Virus record (IMG/VR): IMGVR_UViG_3300044732_001203
Coordinates: 1 to 20,413 of that record
Reading direction: 5' to 3' (one strand)
Origin: a virus
Length of the DNA: 20,413 bases
Part shown: in pieces, positions 13,850-19,686 of the stretch
Layout of the letters: each line of letters starts with the position of its first letter
Numbering within the stretch: position 1 is the stretch's first letter
Translations under genes and position numbers: made by a program
Notes under the pieces: generated by a model
The model's database searches: none
What the model saw: only the letters and a program-made list of their open reading frames with translations
What the model was told of the DNA's origin: nothing

Positions 13850-14540
13850 TCCCATTCCCCTGATGATTTCTCGATTGCCACTGCCTCACTGTTGCCCGCC
13901 AGTCCTTCATCGGGTTGCGACCAACCCGCCATCCGTTTGACTCGTAGTAATCCCAAAAGGCCCGAGCATCGACGGCCGATTGAATCTCAATCACATAGCC
14001 GATAATTTCTTGGACTGTTGGTTTCTGGAATGCCTTGCTGCGATTCTTTGGAGCATTGACCGAAGCCGCATCCTGTTTCACAACAACTGGGACAGTGGAC
14101 GCAATCGCGTCCTGTGTTTCTGTATTACTATTCTTCTCTTCTCTTCTCTTCTCTGGTAACGCTTTTGTAACGCTGTCACCGTTACATTTGCGTTTCACTT
14201 CTCGATGCGTTTCCACCCGTTTCGCTGATAACGCCCGTGTTTTGCATGAGTTGCCGTTGTGGCGGTCAAAATTGCAAAAGTGAATACCACCCGTAGTGAT
14301 GTCGAGCCACCCAACTGATTGCAGTGCGTCCGCGAAACCTGTAACGCAAGAAATGCGATCTAGTAACGCTGATGTAACGCTGGGAGCGTTACCGTCTCGC
14401 GTCTGCTGGTCTGCCCAGATCCAGACCCGCACCAACTTTCCAACAACCGCATCGGGGTCAATTCCGAGCATGTCAGCGATCTGGAACACCTCCGGCTTGT
14501 CTGGAGTCGTGTGTTCAATCTTGATCCATTGCGAGGCCAT
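13749..14540 (-). CDS. Phage replication initiator (lambda O / DnaT-like type)
   Basis: 263 residues. The N-terminal domain (1-110) reads WIKIEHTTPDKPEVFQIADM, then GIDPDAVVGKLVRVWIWADQ, GFADALQSVGWL and FCNFDRHNGNSCKTRALSAKR. This is the winged-helix-type pattern of many phage replication proteins (KPE...GKL.R.W.W, F..F..HNG..AK.RA...KR). A charged linker (about 111-170, with ALPEKRREEKNSNTE) is followed by a C-terminal part VDARAFWDYYESNGWRVGRNPMKDWRATVRQW, also typical and thought to contact the replicative helicase. Two iteron clusters and a pentamer tract lie inside this gene (14134-14392), so initiator and origin may be one unit, as in lambda O. The next gene downstream is a possible loader. 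Confidence 0.8.
   Translation of the reverse strand: MASQWIKIEHTTPDKPEVFQIADMLGIDPDAVVGKLVRVWIWADQQTRDGNAPSVTSALLDRISCVTGFADALQSVGWLDITTGGIHFCNFDRHNGNSCKTRALSAKRVETHREVKRKCNGDSVTKALPEKRREEKNSNTETQDAIASTVPVVVKQDAASVNAPKNRSKAFQKPTVQEIIGYVIEIQSAVDARAFWDYYESNGWRVGRNPMKDWRATVRQWQSRNHQGNGNGGTQRLTTSQHRENANASAFNSIRAAIAASGD
14134..14153. repeat. Tandem pentamer tract (TTCTC x4)
   Basis: Four perfect tandem copies of TTCTC on the plus strand (AAGAG-type purine tract on the coding strand), preceded by AT-rich TATTACTA. It encodes the charged KRREEK linker of the initiator. A gain or loss of one unit would shift the frame. It directly adjoins iteron cluster 1 at 14156, so it may be the strand-opening region of an origin. 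Confidence 0.7.
14156..14185. repeat. Iteron cluster 1 (two direct, one inverted 8-mer, 11-bp spacing)
   Basis: Plus-strand GTAACGCT at 14156-14163 and 14167-14174, then the inverted near-copy ACCGTTAC at 14178-14185. Unit starts are exactly 11 bp apart, one helical turn. The period is not a multiple of three, so it is not a simple protein repeat. Confidence 0.75.
14341..14392. repeat. Iteron cluster 2, same architecture as cluster 1
   Basis: GTAACGCT at 14363-14370 and 14374-14381, then inverted AGCGTTAC at 14385-14392, again 11 bp apart with 3-base spacers. A further near-copy GTAACGCA sits at 14341-14348, two 11-bp turns upstream of the first unit. Its layout copies cluster 1, 207 bp away. 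Confidence 0.75.
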
Positions 14541-14822
14541 TTACTCATCATCCCCGAAAAGATTTCTTTGCGCGGCCAAAGGTTTCTTCACCTCTGGCTT
14601 TTCCTCAATCCACGCCTGCAATTCCTGCCAGGTCATTACCGGAAGGCTGCTCGTGTGAACCAACGCCGATCCATCACGAGCCGCCAGCCAGAATTCCTCT
14701 GTCTCGCCTTGGCGTTCTCCGGTTACCAAGGAGCAGGTTCCGAGCGTGCCGTGGATGATGCCCCGGTCTTGTGCGGTGAATCCGAGCGTCTTTAGCCAGT
14801 AGAGTCGTTGGTTGTGGCTCAT
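14541..14822 (-). CDS. Small protein with C-terminal sliding-clamp-type motif
   Basis: 93 residues from ATG 14822, chosen for its TGATG overlap with the upstream stop. The body is mixed alpha/beta (RLYWLKTLGFTAQDRGIIHG, EEFWLAARDGSALVHTSSL, TWQELQAWIEEKPE). The C-terminus is a short tail AAQRNLFGDDE in which QRNLF (85-89) fits the bacterial beta-clamp-binding pattern QxxLF. It ends one base before the replication initiator start. It may recruit or inhibit the host clamp; this is inference from the motif and context. Confidence 0.6.
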   Translation of the reverse strand: MSHNQRLYWLKTLGFTAQDRGIIHGTLGTCSLVTGERQGETEEFWLAARDGSALVHTSSLPVMTWQELQAWIEEKPEVKKPLAAQRNLFGDDE

Positions 14823-15019
14823 CAAAACTCCTTGTGCCCGTCCCAAGCCTTTAGATCGTCATCGCTGCCAGCCGTCTCGTTCACCGGCTGATACTTCTTC
14901 CGGCCAAACTCAATCGCCTCCTGAATCTGCACGATCGGAAGCCGTTCGACGTGTGGTGGCATCTCGTAGCCGTATACCGCAAACCATTCGTCGTGAAATC
15001 GTGTTTTTTTAGAGTTCAT
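14822..15019 (-). CDS. Small protein of unknown function
   Basis: 65 residues from ATG 15019, preceded by GGAGGG about 6 bases upstream. It overlaps the upstream gene by 11 bases and the next by 1 base. Sequence MNSKKTRFHDEWFAVYGYEMPPHVERLPIVQIQEAIEFGRKKYQ; the tail is acidic (ETAGSDDDLKAWDGHKEF). The longer reading from 15085 is rejected for lack of a ribosome site. No family is recognised. Confidence 0.58.
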   Translation of the reverse strand: MNSKKTRFHDEWFAVYGYEMPPHVERLPIVQIQEAIEFGRKKYQPVNETAGSDDDLKAWDGHKEF

Positions 15020-15374
15020 CGATTGCCCTCCTGAGATAAATCGCCTGATCGAGACATTCTTCGTACGAATGCTGGAGCCACTCACGGAGGCTCAGTGGAT
15101 TGTCTCTGACCGTTGTTCCGTACTTTTCTACGCCGAGCCTCTGGCGAGCTGTTATGTCACTGCAGACGATTGCTTCAATGCCACTCGGCAGAGACAAGTC
15201 CGGGACGATCTTTCGCCGATGCGCAACGTGCCCCTGAGTGACAACCTGATCGACTCTCGCCTGGAAAACCATCAGCCAGCAATCTTGACCTAGAGGCCGG
15301 AACGAATCGCCTGACTGGATCTTTTCGCCGACTGTAAGAAGCCTAAATCCCTCACCGGCTTCGATGTGCCTCAT
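15009..15374 (-). CDS. Small phage protein with a MazG/DUF-like C-terminal helix pair
   Basis: 121 residues; ATG overlaps the upstream stop by 4 bases. The first half is beta-rich and contains FRLLTVGEKIQSGDSFRPLG, then WLMVFQARVDQVV. The second half, CSDITARQRLGVEKYGTTVRDNPLSLREWLQHSYEECLDQAIYLRRAIDEL, matches a motif often seen in phage proteins: an RQ..G..KYG turn followed by an E..D-containing helix, reminiscent of MazG-type all-alpha NTP pyrophosphohydrolases. Whether it has pyrophosphatase activity is unproven. Confidence 0.6.
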   Translation of the reverse strand: MRHIEAGEGFRLLTVGEKIQSGDSFRPLGQDCWLMVFQARVDQVVTQGHVAHRRKIVPDLSLPSGIEAIVCSDITARQRLGVEKYGTTVRDNPLSLREWLQHSYEECLDQAIYLRRAIDEL

Positions 15375-16375
15375 GCCGCACCGCCTTTCAACTCCGCCTG
15401 CCGAGACTGATAGAACGGACGCACCAGACTCAGAACCTGCTGGCTAACGCTGGCTTTCATCGCCGCCAGTTCCTTACCGGCATCCTCAAGCTTCTCCTGA
15501 GTCCTTGCTGCTGCGATCTCATTCCAAACCGATTCAACGAACGTCAACTGGTCCGGGTTGTCAGCGAGAATCTTGCGGATGCGTGCGAGTGATGGCTCGT
15601 GCTTTTCGGTTTCAGTTTTTTCGACCTCGACAGCCGTTCTCTCAATCACTTTGGCCGGAACAATAATCTGTTCAACCTGTGATTCGCTGTCGACCTCATC
15701 CAACTCAATTGGCTCAAAATCCCCAGACACTTTGGCCCAGAGATCACGCAGCAGCCGCCGACGTGCTTTTGCCTCGTGTCCATCTGGTCCGTCCGTTTCC
15801 CAACATGGCAAAATGATTGGCAAGTCTGCGTTACGCTCCACGGTAATGACTTCACCATTTAGCACGCATGACGCTCGACCCTCCACGATCATGTCAAACT
15901 TGCCACCAGCATTCGGACGTGGCCGCATGTGCTTTGCTGCAGAGACAACGTCGATCTGCTTGCATCCTGCGCGACGCAACTTGTGACGATGCCCGGCTTC
16001 CTTGATCAGGACTGAGACGCCGCCCTTGCCAAGAATCACGGTGAAGTGCGGCCCGGCTTCATCGCTGAGCAGGTAGCCTTTCTGCATCGCCCTGACTGCC
16101 CCTTCGAGCTTAACTTCGTCCGGAATCTTAAACTTGTCCGACTCCGCAACTTCGTAGCCGTCGCCAGCCGCCGCAATGATAAGTGCTTTAATCTCTTCCG
16201 CCGATACGACTTTGCGAAACTCCTTTAGTGCCGCAACTCGGTACAGGCTTGCGACGGTATCGCCATGTAATCGAGACAGTTCAGCAGTCCTTGCAATCGC
16301 AACCAGCGGAGTCTGTAACGCCTGCCCGAATGCAATGGCCTGTTCCTCAGTAAGTATCAATTCAGCTTTCGCCAT
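15371..16375 (-). CDS. Putative single-strand DNA annealing protein (RecT/Red-beta-like)
   Basis: 334 residues. The N-terminal third is helical. A central part (about 85-205) reads DEVKLEGAVRAMQKGYLLSDEAG, HFTVILGKGGVSVLIKEAGHRHKLRRAGC, then MIVEGRASCVLNGEVITVERNADLP and KARRRLLRDLWAKVSGD. This alternation of strands, conserved Gly and a basic final helix resembles RecT-type annealing proteins, which also have a GL.P-type helix before a beta sheet and end in a helix with K.R.R. The C-terminal 100 residues are acidic and helical. The start overlaps the previous gene by 14 bases. Position beside a RuvC-like resolvase supports a recombination role, but the family assignment is tentative. Confidence 0.45.
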   Translation of the reverse strand: MAKAELILTEEQAIAFGQALQTPLVAIARTAELSRLHGDTVASLYRVAALKEFRKVVSAEEIKALIIAAAGDGYEVAESDKFKIPDEVKLEGAVRAMQKGYLLSDEAGPHFTVILGKGGVSVLIKEAGHRHKLRRAGCKQIDVVSAAKHMRPRPNAGGKFDMIVEGRASCVLNGEVITVERNADLPIILPCWETDGPDGHEAKARRRLLRDLWAKVSGDFEPIELDEVDSESQVEQIIVPAKVIERTAVEVEKTETEKHEPSLARIRKILADNPDQLTFVESVWNEIAAARTQEKLEDAGKELAAMKASVSQQVLSLVRPFYQSRQAELKGGAA

Positions 16376-16700
16376 TGTTCAATGCTTTCAAAAATGCTTT
16401 AACAACTGATGGCTGCAACGCTGCTGCCATGTCTCGAACTCTCCACTGCGCGGCATCGGCTAGCCTTAACCGCTTGTGCTTCTCAATCCTTGCACGCCAA
16501 AACGGGTTTGTGATCGGTTCGCGTTCGTCGTCGCGATACCTTGCAAACGAATCAACAACGTCGTATGTCCGCAATCCCAGATGCCATGTGTCGCCCGCTG
16601 TAGCTCCAAATGCTTTGCCGTCGCGGATATTGCGATCGTGCCTGATTGCGTCCGCGTATTCACGCGATGGTGTGAAACTGATGCAGATGACCTCGCTCAT
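16362..16700 (-). CDS. Small protein of unknown function in the recombination block
   Basis: 112 residues; ATG 16700 overlaps the resolvase stop by 4 bases, and its end overlaps the annealing-protein start by 14 bases. Sequence includes FTPSREYADAIRHDRNIRDGK, FARYRDDEREPITNPFWRARIEKHKRLRLADAAQWRV and a helical end (VKAFLKALNNGES). It is rich in Arg and Asp, with a strongly basic stretch (about 66-80) that could bind nucleic acid. No catalytic motif or family is recognised. Confidence 0.58.
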   Translation of the reverse strand: MSEVICISFTPSREYADAIRHDRNIRDGKAFGATAGDTWHLGLRTYDVVDSFARYRDDEREPITNPFWRARIEKHKRLRLADAAQWRVRDMAAALQPSVVKAFLKALNNGES

Positions 16701-17140
16701 CGCCCGTTCCTAATCTGTCTGCAGAACTCCGCAATCAGCAGAGCATCCGCATTAGCGTGAGTGATCTTCGTCGACGGCCAGAGCCGCTGTGCAGCCGCCT
16801 TGCTCACGTTCTTATCGCCCTTGGTCAGGCATCGCATGTGCTTCTGCCAAACCTGTGGCCGATAGGATTCGTAAGGCACTTGCAATGCCGTCAGGATGCC
16901 GATCAGGAAGCCAAACGATTTGCCAAACTTGAACGTTGATGAGACGCCCTGCTTGGGCATCGCGTTGACTTGCTCAATCACTGCTGCCAGTTCGTGCGAC
17001 AATGCCAGATCACGAATCCAGTTTGCCAGTTCGTGTTCCGTGCTGTCGTTCTTGATCCAGCAAACATTGCCCGAACCAAATACGACTGCAATGGCTCCCG
17101 ATGCTCCCGGATCAATTCCGATCCATGCTGGTAGTTTCAT
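16697..17140 (-). CDS. RuvC-like Holliday junction resolvase
   Basis: 147 residues from ATG 17140, which follows GAGGGGGCAGGG and overlaps the upstream stop by 4 bases; the longer reading from 17191 is less likely. The RNase H-like fold shows the metal-binding residues in order: Asp10 in WIGIDPGASGAIAVV, Glu56 in AAVIEQVNAMPKQG, and His128/Asp132 in THANADALLIAEF. SYRPQVWQKHM and KAAAQRLWP are also typical of this family. Phage resolvases cut branched intermediates before packaging. Length matches the roughly 150-residue phage RuvC type. Confidence 0.85.
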   Translation of the reverse strand: MKLPAWIGIDPGASGAIAVVFGSGNVCWIKNDSTEHELANWIRDLALSHELAAVIEQVNAMPKQGVSSTFKFGKSFGFLIGILTALQVPYESYRPQVWQKHMRCLTKGDKNVSKAAAQRLWPSTKITHANADALLIAEFCRQIRNGR

Positions 17141-17385
17141 CCCTGCCCCCTCAATACGCCCCTGCCACCTGGCAACATCCGAGTCGAACACTGACGAATC
17201 TGTGAAGGCCGATGTAGCCCTTTGTTCTGCGGGAGATCTGGCCGTTCCATGCGGATTGCTTCCGCCATCCCGATCGTTGTTTCCGTGCCCCAGATCTCTT
17301 CCACGGATGGATCTCGTGTCATTGGCTTGTGACCTGTCGGAGCGTGTAGCCGTTTTGATTTCTTCCCGGCCTTGCGTCGTGTCAT
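17137..17385 (-). CDS. Small basic protein between csrA and the resolvase
   Basis: 82 residues; ATG overlaps the csrA stop and the gene's stop overlaps the resolvase ATG, each by 4 bases (ATGA). Such double coupling supports a real gene despite the short length. It has a basic N-terminus (MTRRKAGKKSKRLHAPTGHK), then RDPSVEEIWGTETTIGMAEAIRMERPD, and a basic end with GGRGVLRGQG. No fold or family is recognised. Translation is likely tied to csrA. Confidence 0.55.
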   Translation of the reverse strand: MTRRKAGKKSKRLHAPTGHKPMTRDPSVEEIWGTETTIGMAEAIRMERPDLPQNKGLHRPSQIRQCSTRMLPGGRGVLRGQG

Positions 17386-17654
17386 TGCGGTTTCCTCCGC
17401 ATCAGTTCGCCGGGAAGTCGTTCACCAATTCGAATCACTGGCACAAGCGGAGCGATTGGAAACGCCTCTGGATTGAAGCCAGTTTCCCGAATCGCGTCGT
17501 GAATCTCTTTGCGATCAATCCTCACGCTTTTCGATGCTGTGAAGCCGAGCCGTGCGTGGTTAGTTCCAATCGTGTCGACCAGCTTGACCACGATTGTTTC
17601 TTCGCCGACCGTGATAATGATTTCTTCGCTGACTGATCTTCGAAGCACTAGCAT
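17382..17654 (-). CDS. csrA: CsrA-like RNA-binding regulator encoded by phage
   Basis: CsrA dimers bind GGA-containing hairpins in mRNA and alter translation and stability. The first 52 residues align well with the family: MLVLRRSVSEEIIITVGEETIVVKLV (strands 1-2), TNHARLGFTASKSVRIDRKEI (strands 3-5), including Leu4 and Arg48 at the RNA-contact positions equivalent to Leu4 and Arg44 of E. coli. A C-terminal extension (about 55-90, FNPEAFPIAPLVPVIRIGERLPGELMRRKPQ) makes it longer than the usual 60-70 residues. AAAGGA (17666-17661) stands 6 bases before the ATG, so the GGA in its own ribosome site could allow autoregulation. A strong hairpin block precedes it. CsrA genes do occur on other mobile elements. 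Confidence 0.9.
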   Translation of the reverse strand: MLVLRRSVSEEIIITVGEETIVVKLVDTIGTNHARLGFTASKSVRIDRKEIHDAIRETGFNPEAFPIAPLVPVIRIGERLPGELMRRKPQ

Positions 17655-17670
17655 TTGAAGTCCTTTCGTT

Positions 17671-17741
17671 AAGAATAAAAACCTGCGAACAGTCTCGACG
17701 TGACTGCTAAGAACGTCGAACCCTTGGTGACTGTTCGCAGG
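17671..17741 (-). terminator. Strong branched hairpin with T-run just before csrA
   Basis: Perfect 13-bp inverted repeat (arms 17682-17694 and 17729-17741). The interior holds a second perfect 7-bp stem, TCGACGT (17695-17701) / ACGTCGA (17713-17719), stacked directly on the first, and a small ACC/GGT pairing (17720-17728), so a three-way junction is possible. On the transcript it is followed by TTTTTATTCTT. It looks like an intrinsic terminator or attenuator, ending 17 bases before the csrA ATG. Confidence 0.6.
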
Positions 17742-17746
17742 AGTAC

Positions 17747-17825
17747 AAAATCAGAGCCTGCCGCGCCTTCATTGGCTTGCGGGGGCCAGCCGTTGAAAAT
17801 CATTTTCCAATGCAGCAGGCTCTGA
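17747..17825 (-). terminator. Second hairpin with short T-run, tandem to the first
   Basis: Perfect 11-bp inverted repeat TCAGAGCCTGC (17751-17761) / GCAGGCTCTGA (17815-17825), followed on the transcript by TTTT (17750-17747). Inside is a 6-bp stem CATTGG (17770-17775) / CCAATG (17807-17812). The T-run is weaker than in the neighbouring hairpin. Confidence 0.45.
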
Positions 17826-17914
17826 GGGAGATTCGCCCGCCGCCGTTGACAGCGGGCCGGACAGAAACGATCTGCCCGTTCCGATTTAATCCGGTGAACC
17901 CTTGCTCTCGCCGG

Positions 17915-18061
17915 TTAGTACGTTGGCGGGTAGTTGTCTCTCGCCCACTTGTTCCCACGCTTGATCTGGTTTCGCTCGTCAGCGAGTTGCGATGATCCAG
18001 CCGCGAACCACGCCAAGACGATCAGTAGAGCTGTTGCGATGATTTCATTTAATAGCGGCAT
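17915..18061 (-). CDS. 48-residue membrane peptide
   Basis: 48 residues from ATG 18061, with AGGAGAGACAATT upstream; it overlaps the previous gene by 17 bases. A single membrane helix LLNEIIATALLIVLAWFAAG (about 3-22) is followed by a polar, positively charged tail (SSQLADERNQIKRGNKWARDNYPPTY). It is the last gene before the structured leader. No family is recognised; small phage membrane peptides sometimes modify host envelope proteins. Confidence 0.6.
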   Translation of the reverse strand: MPLLNEIIATALLIVLAWFAAGSSQLADERNQIKRGNKWARDNYPPTY

Positions 18062-18326
18062 AATTGTCTCTCCTAACTTGTTGAGCGTGTTTAATGGCGT
18101 CGCGTGACATTTCTTTTCGCAGGCATCCGCATGACTTGGTTTCACCGTTTACGATTCGATGCCGTGCTGTCAAAACGATGTTTCCGCATTCGCATCGACA
18201 CTTCCAGATTGGTCGCCCGCCGCCTCCTGACCGTCGAATCTTGATGACTCCCAAGCAAACAATCGGAGTCAATCGCGAATCCTTATGTGGCACTGGTGGC
18301 TTCGACTTGCTTTGCGGAATGATCAT
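18045..18326 (-). CDS. Small zinc-ribbon protein
   Basis: 93 residues; ATG overlaps the upstream stop by 4 bases. The core is WKCRCECGNIVLTARHRIVNGETKSCGCLRKE, with Cys43, Cys45, Cys47, Cys66 and Cys68, a pattern frequent in small phage proteins and in AP2/HNH-associated zinc motifs. A basic Pro/Lys start (PQSKSKPPVPHK) and a helical basic end (KHAQQVRRDNY) flank it. It may bind nucleic acid, but no catalytic residue is evident. It follows the methyltransferase and HTH genes. Confidence 0.65.
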   Translation of the reverse strand: MIIPQSKSKPPVPHKDSRLTPIVCLGVIKIRRSGGGGRPIWKCRCECGNIVLTARHRIVNGETKSCGCLRKEMSRDAIKHAQQVRRDNYAAIK

Positions 18327-18679
18327 TTCCCGTCCTTTGCTTCAAACAACTGCCCGCCATCTCGCTCCGCATCCAGCCGAATGCACAGGTCTTCGTTTCG
18401 CTTAATCTCGTCAGCCCGCTTTCGGAAGTTGTCAAGCTTCTTCGCGTACTGCACAGGATCAACTTTCAGGTCGGAGCAAAACCGACCACAGCAGGCTTCG
18501 GCCAACTCGCTGCTCGTCATTGGTTGCCCGTGTTCGCGGAGGACTTCCAAGCATTGCAGTTGACGGGCTGTCACTGTTGGCTGGATTCGTTCGGCGGCTT
18601 TGTGGCTTGTTACTGGATCGCTGTGGCGGGCGATTGGGGCTGTTGCTTCGGGGATGTCGAAGAGGGTTAGTTGACTCAT
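18323..18679 (-). CDS. HTH-like protein with N-terminal sliding-clamp-type motif
   Basis: 118 residues, coupled by ATGA overlaps on both sides. It begins MSQLTLFDIPE, in which QLTLF (3-7) fits the bacterial beta-clamp-binding pattern QLxLF. HSDPVTSHKAAERI (19-32) is a motif common in phage proteins, followed by a helix-turn-helix-like stretch TARQLQCLEVLREHGQPMTSSELAEACCG (about 37-65). The C-terminus is a charged helix. It could tether a DNA-binding protein to the replication fork. Function otherwise unknown. Confidence 0.6.
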   Translation of the reverse strand: MSQLTLFDIPEATAPIARHSDPVTSHKAAERIQPTVTARQLQCLEVLREHGQPMTSSELAEACCGRFCSDLKVDPVQYAKKLDNFRKRADEIKRNEDLCIRLDAERDGGQLFEAKDGK

Positions 18680-19686
18680 GTTGCGACCTCCTCAAGTTCA
18701 GCGTCATCCATTTCGAACAGTGCTTTCTGCGGGTCTGCCTTTTTTGGCTGGCAAGCTGCTGCGAGATTTTTTACAGCCTGTCTGTAATAACTCGTTTTCA
18801 ATTCGCACCCTACGCCGCGACGACCCTGAATAACTGGTGCATATACTTCTGATCCGACTCCCATGAATGGAGTCAACACAACGTCTCCGGGATTAGTCCA
18901 CATCTGCACGGCCCGTGCGATTACATCCAATTGCAAAGGATGCTGGTGCCGCTCGTCGCCTTCGTCCTTCGACTCCTCGTATGGCAAAACGTTTTCTATC
19001 CTGATGTCATCCCAAAACGACGACGCATAGTGACGCCAGATCCAGTGGCTGTACCGATTCTCAATCTGGTTTCCTTTCCATCCCTTCAGCTTCAACAGTT
19101 CTTTCGGTATTTCACGTTCTCCGTGATACTCAAACAATCCGTTCGGATGAGTGACTGGCTCTGGATTGACTCCGCGTTTTCTGAACGGAATCAGGTAGTC
19201 GGCTGATGCGACATTCGTCAAAGTTGCGTCCTCGCAAATCTGCCGATGTGCCAGTGCTTTGCTCATTGTGCGATTGCGAACAGCAAGTGGTTCTTTCCAA
19301 ATGCAAATTCTTGGAAGCATCTCGAACCCAAGCGACTCATGCAGCCTAATAATGTCGCCCGGAAAATCTGTGTACCCGCAAATGTTGGCCCCTTGCTTTG
19401 GTACATCCATGCAATGCACTGCCGAGATTCGACCGGGCTTCATCGCTCTGTGAATCTGCTTCACAATAAATCCGTAGTGCTCAAAAAACTCGTCGTATGT
19501 TCGTGCGTTAGACAAGTCGCGAACGCTGCTGCTGTAGTTGTATAAACACCCTCCGTTCTCAGTCGCAAACGGCGGCGAGTAAATTGACATGCCGACCGAC
19601 TCGTCTGGTATCGACTGCAGCACTTCGGCTGAATCGCCGTTGTAAATCGCGTACTGATCGCAAATAACTTGATCCATTACAGCCAT
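18676..19686 (-). CDS. DNA methyltransferase (N6-adenine or N4-cytosine, beta-type motif order)
   Basis: 336 residues. The catalytic motif SPPF lies at 37-40 (VGMSIYSPPFA) and the SAM-binding motif TPFMGVGSE at 272-280 in NPGDVVLTPFMGVGSEVYAP, so motif IV precedes motif I. This is the beta-class order and the middle region (about 90-250) would hold target recognition. SPPF leaves the modified base open. The C-terminal tail contains QKALF (320-324), a QxxLF clamp-type motif. No restriction enzyme gene is next to it, so it is probably a solitary phage methyltransferase protecting or marking phage DNA. The start overlaps the helicase stop by 10 bases. Confidence 0.88.
   Translation of the reverse strand: MAVMDQVICDQYAIYNGDSAEVLQSIPDESVGMSIYSPPFATENGGCLYNYSSSVRDLSNARTYDEFFEHYGFIVKQIHRAMKPGRISAVHCMDVPKQGANICGYTDFPGDIIRLHESLGFEMLPRICIWKEPLAVRNRTMSKALAHRQICEDATLTNVASADYLIPFRKRGVNPEPVTHPNGLFEYHGEREIPKELLKLKGWKGNQIENRYSHWIWRHYASSFWDDIRIENVLPYEESKDEGDERHQHPLQLDVIARAVQMWTNPGDVVLTPFMGVGSEVYAPVIQGRRGVGCELKTSYYRQAVKNLAAACQPKKADPQKALFEMDDAELEEVAT

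Larger units (their letters stand above)
14134..14392. other. Candidate phage replication origin inside the initiator gene
   Basis: Two iteron clusters with matching direct-direct-inverted layout and 11-bp phasing, plus an adjoining pyrimidine pentamer tract next to AT-rich sequence, all within the coding sequence of a lambda O-like initiator. In lambda the origin also lies in the gene for its initiator, in the linker between its two domains. Here cluster 1 and the pentamer tract fall in the linker, while cluster 2 lies within the N-terminal domain coding region. The origin call is an inference from this arrangement. Confidence 0.5.
17655..17914 (-). ncRNA. Five-hairpin non-coding leader upstream of csrA
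   Basis: A 260-base stretch without a gene. On the transcribed strand five hairpins follow one another: 17914-17891 (4 bp, CCGG ends), 17877-17859 (7 bp with one G-U, 5-base loop), 17857-17835 (6 bp GCCCGC/GCGGGC), 17825-17751 (11-bp outer stem) and 17741-17682 (13-bp outer stem). GAACCCTTG (plus strand) occurs twice, at 17718-17726 and 17896-17904. GGA triplets occur in the leader and in the csrA ribosome site. It may be a regulatory RNA, an attenuator, or terminators ending the upstream operon. Confidence 0.5.

Noticed and set aside
14134-14153. TTCTC x4 as a phase-variation switch
   Set aside because: Only four units, within an essential-looking replication gene where a frame shift would destroy the protein; an origin-opening or linker-coding role fits better.
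14156-14392. CRISPR-like or protein tandem repeat reading of the GTAACGCT copies
   Set aside because: Units are 8 bp with 11-bp spacing in mixed orientation; no regular spacers, no cas genes, and the period is not a multiple of three.
17682-17741. Possible tRNA (T-loop-like GGGTTCGA on the transcript)
   Set aside because: No acceptor stem, D-arm or anticodon arm with tRNA spacing can be drawn; the pairing is a long hairpin with a T-run instead.
18676-19686. Type II restriction-modification system
   Set aside because: Only the methyltransferase is present; the neighbours are a helicase and small DNA-binding-like proteins with no restriction nuclease motif. The HNH protein is far away beside the terminase.
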